Part shown: positions 1 through 8,390 of the stretch, piece by piece
Numbering within the stretch: position 1 is the first letter of the stretch
How the letters are laid out: each line of letters begins with the position of its first letter
NCBI RefSeq assembly: GCF_900769625.1
Contig: NZ_CAAGHK010000087.1
Coordinates: forward strand, 109,096-173,095
Direction: 5' to 3'
Length of the DNA stretch: 64,000 bases
DNA from: an uncultured Clostridium sp.
Lineage (GTDB): Bacteria > Bacillota > Clostridia > Clostridiales > Clostridiaceae
Translations under genes and position numbers: made by a program
The notes under the pieces: model-generated
The model's input: the letters and a program-made list of their open reading frames with translations, nothing else
The model's database searches: none
Told to the model about the DNA's origin: nothing

Positions 1-61
1 TTCTTTCATCAACTTTCATAGATATTGTTCCACCATTAAATACTACTGCTACTTTTTTCAT
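1..61 (-). CDS. L-asparaginase, N-terminal fragment (cut by window edge)
   Basis: The first 20 codons of a gene running off the left edge. The translation begins MKKVAVVFNGGTISMKVDER. The GGTISM element is the N-terminal signature of the bacterial L-asparaginase/Glu-tRNAGln amidotransferase-like family, with the nucleophile threonine in GGT. The ATG at 59-61 is preceded by a GGAGGAAC ribosome binding site at 64-72, so the start is well supported. The family hydrolyses asparagine to aspartate and ammonia. A terminator at 277-306 separates it from the upstream RNA, so it probably has its own promoter in 62-276. The exact subfamily cannot be decided from 20 residues. Confidence 0.8.
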   Translation of the reverse strand, partial: MKKVAVVFNGGTISMKVDER

Positions 62-276
62 CTTGTTCCTCCAACTATCTTTTGATTATTTTAATTAATT
101 ATATGTTATAATTAATGTTTTACATATAATTAATTTTAAAAAATCTCATAAATATTTTCACATCAACTATTCAATATTAATTGATACTTATACATTATTG
201 TAATAAGAGTTTATCAACATAATTCATGGAATTTAATATATAACTGAAAATAAATACATTTAATTATCTGCATGTC

Positions 277-306
277 AAAAAACTCTTAGATGTAATCTAA
301 GAGTTT
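277..306 (-). terminator. Rho-independent terminator of the candidate small RNA
   Basis: A 12-bp perfect inverted repeat (280-291 pairing with 295-306, 3-nt loop), followed on the minus strand by a run of six U. This is a strong intrinsic terminator for minus-strand transcription. It lies downstream of the hairpins at 326-389 and more than 200 bp before the asparaginase start. Confidence 0.85.
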
Positions 307-423
307 AAACGTATTTCATTTTTTGGCAGGTCGGCGTATCCTGCATCTCTGATTACTAAAACAATAGCGCGTGAGGAGCCTTTTCTCACCTCAAAAAAAT
401 AAATCACAACAATTAATATATTA
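277..423 (-). ncRNA. Candidate small structured RNA (promoter, hairpins, terminator)
   Basis: This gene-free stretch looks like a complete small transcription unit on the minus strand. A promoter-like pair TTGAAA (446-441) and TAATAT (423-418) with a 17-bp spacer sits in the last codons of the upstream gene. A GUGAG/CUCAC hairpin follows (389-385 with 375-371), then a short AUUG/UAAU hairpin region, then a GCAGG/CCUGC hairpin (344-340 with 330-326) with a 9-nt loop, and the terminator at 277-306. The predicted transcript is about 135 nt. The segment 320-392 is notably less AT-rich than its surroundings. I could not match it to a known riboswitch family. The raiA motif, common in Clostridia, was considered but could not be confirmed by eye. 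Confidence 0.5.
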
Positions 424-858
424 CAATATATTTTCTTCTATTTCAATATCATCTATTTTAACGAGTCTTCCTCGAAAAATTCTCGTATTTAATTTAGATA
501 CTGTTAATGGATACATTGTTGCAACATAAATATATTCGCCTTCCACATCAATTTCCAATCCTAATAATATTATTATATTATCGACTTTCTTTACAAGATC
601 AATACTGTGTGTATTTTCTTTATCATATTCTACTCCAACATAATCAGGATCTTTAATTATTCTTTCAACTATATCTATTATATTATCCTTGACTTTTTTT
701 GTGAACTGCTTTCCATGTCTTTTTTTTATGTGGTTTATAACACCTGGAGAGGCATAAACTATTTTCGGTATGCTGAGCTCTAAGTACTCACTTAAAGATT
801 CTTTAATTTTACCAACTTTCTTATAAGCTTTATAATCTTTTCTCATAATACCCCTCAT
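421..858 (-). CDS. Stand-alone PBECR-like nuclease-fold protein (putative)
   Basis: A 145-residue soluble protein without signal peptide or membrane segment. The segment SPGVINHIKKRHG (residues 37-49), followed by a helical region and a C-terminal beta-rich half ending in hydrophobic strands, resembles the PBECR group (phage-Barnase-EndoU-ColicinE5/D-RelE-like fold). Those domains occur in phage polyvalent proteins and toxins and are proposed to be RNases. The histidines at 43 and 48 would be candidate active-site residues. Two starts are possible: ATG at 858 with AAAGGATG upstream, or ATG at 846 with GAGGGG upstream. No antitoxin-like partner is adjacent. The family assignment is from motif memory only; function unproven. 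Confidence 0.5.
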   Translation of the reverse strand: MRGIMRKDYKAYKKVGKIKESLSEYLELSIPKIVYASPGVINHIKKRHGKQFTKKVKDNIIDIVERIIKDPDYVGVEYDKENTHSIDLVKKVDNIIILLGLEIDVEGEYIYVATMYPLTVSKLNTRIFRGRLVKIDDIEIEENIL

Positions 859-960
859 TTACATCCTTTCTTTTTATTATATCCTAATACAGTGTTTTTT
901 CCACTTATGTAATAACAAAATAGCACTCAAGGATAAACTTCTGACTATTCAAGAATAGAG

Positions 961-999
961 AAAAATAAGCCAATATAGATTATATATCAGCTTATTTTT
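961..999 (-). terminator. Terminator downstream of spoIVA
   Basis: A 10-bp inverted repeat (961-970 with 990-999), with its arms carrying A- and U-tracts, lies 40 bp after the spoIVA stop codon. The loop is 19 nt. Confidence 0.65.
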
Positions 1000-1038
1000 A
1001 AAATTTATTTATGTTTCAATTATATAACTATTTTTATC

Positions 1039-2517
1039 CTATAGTATTATACAGATCAATCCGCCATTTCCTTCATTAATGATTTTTTGGAGAGTCTTTT
1101 GAATCTTAACCTGTACATCTTCAGGCATCTTGTATAATTTATTCTGAAGTCCTTCCTTTACAAGTACTTCTAATGATTTACCAAACATGTTGCTCTGCCA
1201 AAGTTGTGCCGGATCAGTTTCAAATTGATCAAGCAATCCTTTCACAAGCTCTTCAGATTCTTTTTCAGATCCCATTATCGGACTTATTTCAGTCTTTACG
1301 TCACACTTGATCAAATGAAGACTAGGAGCGCTTGCTTTCAATTTAACTCCAAATTTATTTCCCTGCTTAACAATTTCAGGTTCTTCAAATTTCATTTCAG
1401 ATAATTGTGGTGCAACAAGACCATATCCTGTTTCTTTTACTTCCTCCAAAGCATCCTTAACCTTATCATATTCACACTTTGCATGGGTAAGATCTTTTAT
1501 TATCCCAAGAAGATCGCTTTCAGAATTAACTTGCAGATTGCATATTTCACTAAGAACCTTATAGAAGATACCATCCTTGGGCTTCATAAGAATTTTCGCC
1601 ATACCATTTCCAAGGTCAACTTCTTTTATAGCTGCTATTCCAATAAAATCTTCATCTTCAAAATTATTGAGGCAATATTTAATATCTCTTATCTTAGAAA
1701 CATCCTGACACATATCTGTAATTGCACTGAAAAAATCTTTCTTCAGCCAATGAGCAGCATCCAATTTTTCAAGCCATTCAGGCATATCTATATCTATTTC
1801 TTTTACAGGGAATTCTTTCAATACTGATCTGAACAATTCTCCTATATCTTCTTCGCTCATGTTATAAACATCCATTATCTGAACTGTAACATTATATTTT
1901 CCCTCAAGTTCCAATTTCAAACTCTTAGTTTCCTGAGAATTTGGTTTAACAGTATTAAGCACAACTATAAATGGTTTATTGAGTGACTGAAGTTCTGAAA
2001 CAACTCTTTCTTCAGCTTCTACATAATCTTCTCTGTCTATTCCCGTAATACTTCCATCAGTCGTAACAACAAGACCAATTGTAGAATGATCATTAATAAC
2101 TTTTCTTGTACCGATTTCTGCTGCATCTTCAAATGGTATTTCGTAATCATACCATGGTGTATGAACCATTTTACTTTCTTCACCATCCATATAACCAAGA
2201 GCACTCTTTACAATGTACCCCACACAATCTACCATTCTGACTTTAAATCTTACTTCATCGTCTAAAATTATTTCTACTGCTTCATTTGGAACAAATTTAG
2301 GCTCTGTAGTATGAATGCTTTTTCCCGAACCACTTTGTGGAAGTTCATCTTTGGCCCTCTCTTTTTTATAAGTATTGTCTATCTTCGGTATGACCATCAA
2401 GTCCATGAACTTCTTTATGAAGGTGGATTTCCCTGTTCTTACAGGTCCAACAACACCAACATATATGTCCCCTTGCGTTCTATCTGCTATATCTTTGTAT
2501 ATGTTAAAATTCTCCAC
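1039..2517 (-). CDS. spoIVA: Stage IV sporulation protein A, spore coat morphogenetic ATPase
   Basis: SpoIVA is the ATPase that polymerises on the forespore outer membrane and forms the basement layer for coat assembly and cortex synthesis. With the GTG start at 2517 the protein is 492 residues, the size of the B. subtilis protein. The Walker A motif GPVRTGKST then begins at residue 24, placing the lysine at position 30. The longer frame would begin 10 codons upstream at a TTG inside the ribosome binding region; GGGAGGG at 2525-2531 lies 7 bases before the GTG, which decides the start. The C-terminal region is the conserved lipid- and SpoVM-interacting part. In the mother cell it should be under sigmaE control; no clear sigmaE promoter was identified. 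Confidence 0.95.
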   Translation of the reverse strand: MENFNIYKDIADRTQGDIYVGVVGPVRTGKSTFIKKFMDLMVIPKIDNTYKKERAKDELPQSGSGKSIHTTEPKFVPNEAVEIILDDEVRFKVRMVDCVGYIVKSALGYMDGEESKMVHTPWYDYEIPFEDAAEIGTRKVINDHSTIGLVVTTDGSITGIDREDYVEAEERVVSELQSLNKPFIVVLNTVKPNSQETKSLKLELEGKYNVTVQIMDVYNMSEEDIGELFRSVLKEFPVKEIDIDMPEWLEKLDAAHWLKKDFFSAITDMCQDVSKIRDIKYCLNNFEDEDFIGIAAIKEVDLGNGMAKILMKPKDGIFYKVLSEICNLQVNSESDLLGIIKDLTHAKCEYDKVKDALEEVKETGYGLVAPQLSEMKFEEPEIVKQGNKFGVKLKASAPSLHLIKCDVKTEISPIMGSEKESEELVKGLLDQFETDPAQLWQSNMFGKSLEVLVKEGLQNKLYKMPEDVQVKIQKTLQKIINEGNGGLICIIL

Positions 2518-2680
2518 ATGATTTCCCTCCCATATTCTTTTTACCAATATATATATATTCTATGCAGTTAGAAAATATACACATTAATACAATACGATTC
2601 CAATACTATAAAAAGTATAAAATAAGAGACAGCATTCCAAATCAAATACATTGTAAATACTATCCCTTATTAACTATTTT

Positions 2681-3742
2681 TTATTTGCTTTCAGTCAAAT
2701 CTATAGTAAATTCTTCCCCTGCTTTTGTATATTCATCAGCACCAGGTGCCTTTCCGCTCTCTTTCGGTATCTCAACTGCATATGGTACAAGCGTTAATAT
2801 TTTTGCATTATCATCTATATTTTTATCAAGATTATCATATTTAAAATCTATAAAATCTTCTCTTCCTCTTGATGTATAGAAAATAACTTCATTATTTAAA
2901 TCATCATACCCCCTTAGTTCAATATTATAATATTCATTTTTTTTAGCTCCTTCTACCTTTGCATAAATATTCTGTCCAATAGCATTACTCTTATATTTAT
3001 CTAAAGTTATTTTTTCTCCATTTGCAAGGGAAAAACTATAATTTAATTTAATTTCATCTGTATCTGCCATAAGCATATCTTTGTTAGCTTTAAATTCAAA
3101 AACCCATTTTCCTCTTACTGTATCACTATGATTTATGCTTACTTTAGAATAAACAATTTTTATGTCCAAATCTCCGTCAAGATCTTTTTCATCAACATTA
3201 TCCAGATCATACATCAAAACACTTTGACTTGTCTTATCATCTATTTTCCCAATTGAACCACTTTGTCCTGTAAATTTTACTTTTTTATTATTTATATATA
3301 TAGTTTTATCTTCATAATAAACTTCATTATCACTTAAAGTTTTGTCTGAACTTATATTGGTAGATATTATAAGCTCTCTTTCGTCCAATATAACTTCATT
3401 AAGCTGAATTGTAATGCCTTTATCCGTTACACTTTTATTTACTACTGTCTTATAATCATCTATGTTCTTTTCAATATTCAAAGCAGATTCAATATTTTCT
3501 CTTACCATCATCATGACTTCTGCTCCAGCCTGAGTGGATAATCCTACTGCTCCGATACATATAAACGAAATAATAGTTGCAGCAACTGTATTCTTATGTT
3601 TCTTTTTATCATTCTTTCCACATACTAATTTCTTTATATTTTTCTTAAACTTCTTTTTTTCAAGATCATTAAGAGGTTCAAACTCATAATCAGCTTCATC
3701 AAATTTCGCCTCATTAAGCATTTCATAGATATTATTTTTCAT
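2681..3742 (-). CDS. DUF4179 membrane protein, likely anti-sigma factor partner
   Basis: A 353-residue protein with a basic cytoplasmic N-terminus (1-50, acidic first half, then KK-rich), one transmembrane segment at about 51-70 and a large extracytoplasmic region. This is the layout of DUF4179 proteins encoded with ECF sigma factors. It starts inside the end of the sigma factor gene (11-bp overlap), so the two are translationally coupled. By analogy with RsiX/RsiV-type regulators, the N-terminus would bind the sigma factor and the outer domain would sense a surface signal. No zinc-binding HxxxCxxC anti-sigma motif is visible, so the inhibitory mechanism is not shown by sequence. Confidence 0.7.
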   Translation of the reverse strand: MKNNIYEMLNEAKFDEADYEFEPLNDLEKKKFKKNIKKLVCGKNDKKKHKNTVAATIISFICIGAVGLSTQAGAEVMMMVRENIESALNIEKNIDDYKTVVNKSVTDKGITIQLNEVILDERELIISTNISSDKTLSDNEVYYEDKTIYINNKKVKFTGQSGSIGKIDDKTSQSVLMYDLDNVDEKDLDGDLDIKIVYSKVSINHSDTVRGKWVFEFKANKDMLMADTDEIKLNYSFSLANGEKITLDKYKSNAIGQNIYAKVEGAKKNEYYNIELRGYDDLNNEVIFYTSRGREDFIDFKYDNLDKNIDDNAKILTLVPYAVEIPKESGKAPGADEYTKAGEEFTIDLTESK

Positions 3743-4298
3743 ATTTTATTCCTCCATTTTCATTCAATCGAAAAATATTCCTTAATCTCTTTTTAGCACG
3801 TGAAATTCTGTTGTATATAATTTCTCTCTTTATCCCTGTATCTTCACTAACTTCATTCATATCTCTTTCTTCAACATAAAGTTTATGAAATATTTCCCTG
3901 TCTTTTTTATTCAAACAATTCATCAATTCTGTCATCTCTATACTGAGTTCGTTTTGTAATATTTCTTCTGTAAAATCATTATCCGCTATATACATATCAT
4001 CTATATTGGAATTCTCTAAATCTCTTAAATATTTTCTTTTATAATCAATAGATTTAAATTGGGATATTCCTATTATCCAGTTTTTAAAACTGCTTCTTTC
4101 TTCATCAAAAGAATTGATATTATTCCAAATTGCTAATAATACATCGTTTACGCATTCTTCCTGAACACTTGCCAGATTATATAGATGTTTCTTCACCACT
4201 GATTTAATAATATATCCATAAGTGTCTATGACATAATCCATAGCCCGTTCATTTTTTCTTCTCAACTGAATTATAAAATTTTCTTCATTTATTTTCAT
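3732..4298 (-). CDS. ECF-type RNA polymerase sigma factor
   Basis: A 188-residue sigma-70 family protein with only the sigma2 and sigma4 regions. Region 2 holds the segment SSFKNWIIGISQFKSIDYKR typical of ECF -10 recognition. Region 4 holds the helix-turn-helix with 'REIFHKLYVEERDMNEVSEDTG' in two halves and RISRAKKRL at the end. The start is placed at ATG 4298, behind GGGAAGGA; the frame could extend two codons to a TTG. It is cotranscribed with the overlapping DUF4179 membrane gene, which argues for a sigma/anti-sigma signalling pair. The target promoter sequence could not be read from the upstream region. Confidence 0.85.
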   Translation of the reverse strand: MKINEENFIIQLRRKNERAMDYVIDTYGYIIKSVVKKHLYNLASVQEECVNDVLLAIWNNINSFDEERSSFKNWIIGISQFKSIDYKRKYLRDLENSNIDDMYIADNDFTEEILQNELSIEMTELMNCLNKKDREIFHKLYVEERDMNEVSEDTGIKREIIYNRISRAKKRLRNIFRLNENGGIKYEK

Positions 4299-4411
4299 AA
4301 TCAAATTCCTTCCCTGTAATATATTACAAATTCAAGTACCTTCACTTAATACTTCGTAACAATATCAAGCATATCTATCAATTTATATTTATTTTAAGTA
4401 AAAAATTAAGC

Positions 4412-4459
4412 CTGAAGATATTTGAAATAAAATAAAAATAATATTTCAAATACTTTCAG
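4412..4459 (-). terminator. Terminator downstream of gpsA
   Basis: A long imperfect hairpin (CTGAAG-TATTTGAAAT pairing with ATTTCAAATA-CTTTCAG), 24 bp after the gpsA stop, is followed on the minus strand by a U-rich stretch at 4399-4406. Confidence 0.6.
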
Positions 4460-4482
4460 ACTCTATATCTCTGTTAATTCAA

Positions 4483-5475
4483 TTAAAACAGCTCACTTTT
4501 TTTATCTCTAATCATAAGATTAACAATTACTTCTTTTGGATTCTGTTTTTCAAATAATACTTTATATAATCCATCAGTTATAGGCATTGATATTCCCATC
4601 TTTTCCTTCAATTGATAAAATGCCCTGCAGGCTTTAACACCTTCAACAACCATTCCTACTTCTTTTAAAGTTTCATCTAAAGACTTGCCTTTACCAATTA
4701 AAATCCCAGCTCTTCTATTTCTAGAATGCTTTGATGTACATGTTACTATCAAATCTCCCATTCCTGTAAGCCCATAAAAAGTTTCAGCTCTTCCACCTAA
4801 AGCAATACCTATTCTGCTTATTTCCTTCATACCTCTTGTCATAAGAGCGGCCTTTGTATTGTCACCATACCCCAGCCCATCGAGAATTCCTGCTGCAAGA
4901 GCTATTATATTTTTAACGGCTCCACCAATCTCCACACCTATTATATCATCATTAGTATAAATTCTTAAATTAGGAGTCATAAATAAATCCTGTACCTCAA
5001 AAGCATACTTCATGCTTTCAGATGTACTTACAAGAGTTGTTGGAAGTTTCATCGCAATTTCTTCTGCATGACTTGGCCCAGATAAAATAACTACTGGATT
5101 ATTCAATTCCTCTTTAATTACAATTGATAATCTTTCATCACTATCCTCTTCAATTCCTTTTGCAATAGAAATTATGGGTATATCTTCTGAAATATTTTCC
5201 TTAAGGCTTCTGCACATACTTCGAATGACATGTGAAGGTACAGATAATACTACATAATCCGCACCTTCAACTGCTTCTTTTATATCTCCAACAGCTGTAA
5301 CCTTATCTGGAATCATTATATTTTTGATGTACTTTTCATTCGTTCTTTTAATATTAATTTCATCAACAACAGTTTTATCTCTATTGTATATGTTAACAAT
5401 ATTATTTTTTTCTGCAAGCAGTACAGCTAACGCTGTACCAAAACTTCCTCCGCCAAGAAAAGTAACTCTACTCAT
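4483..5475 (-). CDS. gpsA: NAD(P)-dependent glycerol-3-phosphate dehydrogenase
   Basis: GpsA reduces dihydroxyacetone phosphate to sn-glycerol 3-phosphate, the backbone for phospholipid synthesis. The 330-residue length is normal. The N-terminal dinucleotide-binding loop GGGSFGTALA spans residues 8-17. The catalytic region has the conserved EIGGAVKNIIALAAG and GLTGMGDLIVTCTSKHSRNR motifs. The gene lies 4 bp after der and closes the DUF512-der-gpsA operon; in many clostridia this group precedes spoIVA, but here a sigma/anti-sigma pair lies between. The start ATG at 5475 has an A-rich GAAAGGAAT ribosome binding site. Confidence 0.96.
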   Translation of the reverse strand: MSRVTFLGGGSFGTALAVLLAEKNNIVNIYNRDKTVVDEINIKRTNEKYIKNIMIPDKVTAVGDIKEAVEGADYVVLSVPSHVIRSMCRSLKENISEDIPIISIAKGIEEDSDERLSIVIKEELNNPVVILSGPSHAEEIAMKLPTTLVSTSESMKYAFEVQDLFMTPNLRIYTNDDIIGVEIGGAVKNIIALAAGILDGLGYGDNTKAALMTRGMKEISRIGIALGGRAETFYGLTGMGDLIVTCTSKHSRNRRAGILIGKGKSLDETLKEVGMVVEGVKACRAFYQLKEKMGISMPITDGLYKVLFEKQNPKEVIVNLMIRDKKSELF

Positions 5476-5479
5476 CCAA

Positions 5480-6796
5480 TTATTCCTTTCTTTGCCTATA
5501 CTCTATTTGTATACCAGTCCCCTTAAAATCAAAACTATCTCTTAATTGATTTTCAATGTATCTTTCATATGAGAAATGTCTTGCTTCTGCATCATTTACA
5601 AAAAATACAAACTTTGGTGGTCTTGTAGCTACCTGAGTTGCATAATAAATCTTCATTCTCTTAAGACCTACAACTGGTGGTTCTTTCATAAGAACTGCTT
5701 TACTTATTACATCATTAAGTATTCCTGTTGAAACCCTCTTATTATAATTATCATAACATTTTTTAGCCATCTGTAAAACCTTATGAGTTCTTTGTCCTGT
5801 CAATGCAGATATAAATAGATACTCTGCATAATTTATGAACTTAAGCTTGCTTTGTAAATCCCTCTTAAAGTTATCTAATGTCTTATCATCCTTTTCAACA
5901 AGATCCCATTTATTAACAATAACCATAATAGCTTTTCTCATTTCATGAGCATATCCTATTATCTTTTCATCCTGCTCAGTTATTCCTTCAGTTGCATCTA
6001 TCATTAATATACATACATCAGCTCTTTCAATTGCAGCATATGTTCTAACAACACTGTATCTTTCGATTTCTTCTTTTACTTTGCTCTTTCTTCTAAGACC
6101 AGCAGTATCTATTAATATGAATTTTCCTTCTTCTGTTTCAAGTTCGCTGTCAATAGCATCTCTTGTAGTACCAGCAATTTCAGATACGATAACTCTCTCT
6201 TCACCTAAAAGTTTATTTATTAATGATGATTTACCTACATTAGGCTTACCAATCATGGCAATTCTTACAAACTCATCTTCATCCTGTTCATATATAGAAC
6301 TATCAAAGTTTTCAACTACTCTATCAAGCATATCTCCAAGACCTAAACCTTGAGATGCTGATATAGTGATTGGGTCACCTATACCTAAGTTGTAAAATTC
6401 CCATGCATTATCTTCTTCTTTTAAAGAGTCAACTTTGTTAACTACTAAAACTACAGGCTTTTTGCTCTTTCTAAGCATTGCTGCAACTTCATGATCAGCT
6501 GCTGTTAATCCTTCTTTACCATCAACGATAAATATGATAACGTCTGCTGTTTCTATTGCTATATTTGCCTGTCTTCTCATCTGCTGCACTATTATATCGT
6601 TTCTTTCTGGTTCGATACCACCTGTATCAATCATTGTAAATGTATGAGTAAGCCATTCAGCTTCTGCATAAACTCTATCTCTTGTAACACCTGGAGTGTC
6701 CTGAACTATAGATATTCTCTTTCCTGCTAATCTATTGAACAATGTTGATTTACCAACATTTGGTCTCCCAACCATAGCAACTATAGGTTTTGCCAT
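5480..6796 (-). CDS. der: Ribosome biogenesis GTPase Der (EngA)
   Basis: An essential GTPase with two tandem G domains and a C-terminal KH-like domain that acts in 50S subunit maturation. The first G1 motif GRPNVGKST is at residues 10-18 and the second, GKPNVGKSS, is near residue 183; each domain has its DTxG switch and N/TKxD element (NKVD, NKWD). The length of 438 residues is typical. The ATG overlaps the stop codon of the DUF512 gene by one base (TAATG), implying translational coupling. GAAGGAGGAA just upstream is a strong ribosome binding site. Confidence 0.97.
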   Translation of the reverse strand: MAKPIVAMVGRPNVGKSTLFNRLAGKRISIVQDTPGVTRDRVYAEAEWLTHTFTMIDTGGIEPERNDIIVQQMRRQANIAIETADVIIFIVDGKEGLTAADHEVAAMLRKSKKPVVLVVNKVDSLKEEDNAWEFYNLGIGDPITISASQGLGLGDMLDRVVENFDSSIYEQDEDEFVRIAMIGKPNVGKSSLINKLLGEERVIVSEIAGTTRDAIDSELETEEGKFILIDTAGLRRKSKVKEEIERYSVVRTYAAIERADVCILMIDATEGITEQDEKIIGYAHEMRKAIMVIVNKWDLVEKDDKTLDNFKRDLQSKLKFINYAEYLFISALTGQRTHKVLQMAKKCYDNYNKRVSTGILNDVISKAVLMKEPPVVGLKRMKIYYATQVATRPPKFVFFVNDAEARHFSYERYIENQLRDSFDFKGTGIQIEYRQRKE

Positions 6797-8136
6797 TATT
6801 CTTCCTCCTTTTTATATTCATTAATCTTTTGAATTAAATCTTCTCCTGTAAAATCAACTACTATAACCTTCACATCCAATGCTTCTTCTATATCCTTAAT
6901 TTTAGTATCATCAAGCATTATCTGCTCTGTAGAATCTGCTAATTCATATCCTTTTCTAAACATATTATTAGACATTATTAAATACTTTGTTTTAATAACA
7001 CCTTTCATCTGTTCTATTATATCAGTACCAGTCAAAAGACCAGCTATAGTAATTGTTTTCCCAAAGTAATTATTAATTATAGCATATACATCTAATTGTA
7101 TGTGAGGATTTTTTTCTTTAATCTTCTTTACCCCCTCACATATTTCTGGATATGCCAGAGTTCCTGTAACTATGGAAAAACTTCCTTTAGCATCTGCATC
7201 CAGATCTTCTAATGTATCTTCAATTGCATCTCTGAAACATCTTATCATCCCTACACCATCTTCTATCTGGTGATAGTTATCATAAAAATCTGCATCAGGA
7301 ATTGGTTTTTCTCCAACTAAGTAAAATTCATCAGATAATCTTACAAACGGTCCGCCAGTTTCCTTTATATATTGTTTTTGAAGTTCTTCAACCATCTCAA
7401 TCTCACGAGCACTTTCTTCTTTTGTATATGTTCTCACATGAGCAAGGTTTTCTCTATGTTTTGTTATACCTATTGGAACTACTGCCACACTGTTTACATA
7501 CGGATGAAGTGCATATAAATCCTGTATTGTACTTACTAGTTCCTCTCCATTATTGATATCAGGAATTGAAACTATCTGAGCATTCATTTCTATTCCTGCT
7601 TCAGCAAGTCTCTTCATTCTATCAAGTATATTTCCTGCAAATCTATTATTAAGCATTTTGACTCTTAAATCAGGATTTGTTGTATGTACAGAAACATTTA
7701 TAGGACTTATGTGATAATTTATTACCCTATCTATATCTTCTTCTTTCATATTTGTTAATGTAACAAAGTTCCCTTGAAGAAAAGATAATCTTGAATCATC
7801 ATCTTTAAAGTATAAGCTTTCTCTCATACCTTTTGGAAGCTGATCTATAAAACAGAAGATACATTTGTTACTGCATCTCTTTGCCTTATCAATTAATCCT
7901 CCACCAAATTCGATTCCTAAATCTTCACCATAATCCTTTTCTATTTCGATTTCCCAGACTTCTCCGCTTTCAGCCTTTTCTATTTCAACTAAAAGCTCTT
8001 CATCATCAGCAAGAAATTTATAATCTATTATGTCTTTTACTTCTTTTCCGTTAATGGAAATAAGTATATCATCTTTTTCAATGCCAACTTCTTCAGCAAT
8101 ACTTCCAGGAGTTATTTCTTTTATAATACTTCTCAT
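6796..8136 (-). CDS. DUF512 family protein with PDZ and radical-SAM-like domains
   Basis: A 446-residue protein of the clostridial DUF512 family. Residues 1-70 form a PDZ-like domain (GSIAEEVGI, GDxI-type loop). A CxxxCxxC cluster (C88, C92, C95: CSNKCIFC) suggests a radical-SAM iron-sulfur site, and the C-terminal part is the DUF512 domain proper. Substrate and reaction are unknown. The ATG at 8136 is chosen because AAGGAGTG at 8143-8150 gives normal spacing; the frame opens three codons earlier at a GTG that would overlap that ribosome binding site. It heads the operon with der and gpsA, a conserved order in clostridia that points to a housekeeping role. Confidence 0.85.
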   Translation of the reverse strand: MRSIIKEITPGSIAEEVGIEKDDILISINGKEVKDIIDYKFLADDEELLVEIEKAESGEVWEIEIEKDYGEDLGIEFGGGLIDKAKRCSNKCIFCFIDQLPKGMRESLYFKDDDSRLSFLQGNFVTLTNMKEEDIDRVINYHISPINVSVHTTNPDLRVKMLNNRFAGNILDRMKRLAEAGIEMNAQIVSIPDINNGEELVSTIQDLYALHPYVNSVAVVPIGITKHRENLAHVRTYTKEESAREIEMVEELQKQYIKETGGPFVRLSDEFYLVGEKPIPDADFYDNYHQIEDGVGMIRCFRDAIEDTLEDLDADAKGSFSIVTGTLAYPEICEGVKKIKEKNPHIQLDVYAIINNYFGKTITIAGLLTGTDIIEQMKGVIKTKYLIMSNNMFRKGYELADSTEQIMLDDTKIKDIEEALDVKVIVVDFTGEDLIQKINEYKKEEE

Positions 8137-8298
8137 TATGTTCACTCCTTAACTATAACATACTATCTTTGTTATATTACCTTATGAAATGATTTAAGTC
8201 AATAAAATTGCCATTATGTTTAATTTCTTCATAATAAAAATTTTTATCACTATATCCATTTTATATCTTTGCCAAAAAATATATTAACATTCAAAAAC

Positions 8299-8331
8299 AA
8301 AATCCCTACACTCAAAAAGCATAGAGATTTT
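8299..8331 (-). terminator. Terminator downstream of phoU
   Basis: Imperfect hairpin AAAATC-CTA pairing with TAG-GATTTT around a 13-nt loop, 60 bp after the phoU stop, followed on the minus strand by TTTTGTTTTTG. It ends the pst operon and separates it from DUF512-der-gpsA. Confidence 0.6.
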
Positions 8332-8390
8332 TAACTTCTTACAATACTATAATATCATTTTCCTCTTTTCTTTAATAATTAACAGTCATA

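Noticed and set aside
277..423. Assigning the small RNA candidate to a known riboswitch
   Set aside because: Compared by eye with c-di-GMP, purine, PreQ1, ZTP and guanidine motifs without a convincing match.
1204..1827. Two plus-strand reading frames (1204-1404, 1405-1827) opposite spoIVA
   Set aside because: They are antisense to the conserved spoIVA frame, without ribosome binding sites or recognisable motifs.
7302..7556. Plus-strand frame opposite the DUF512 gene
   Set aside because: Low-complexity shadow of an obvious conserved gene; no upstream signals.
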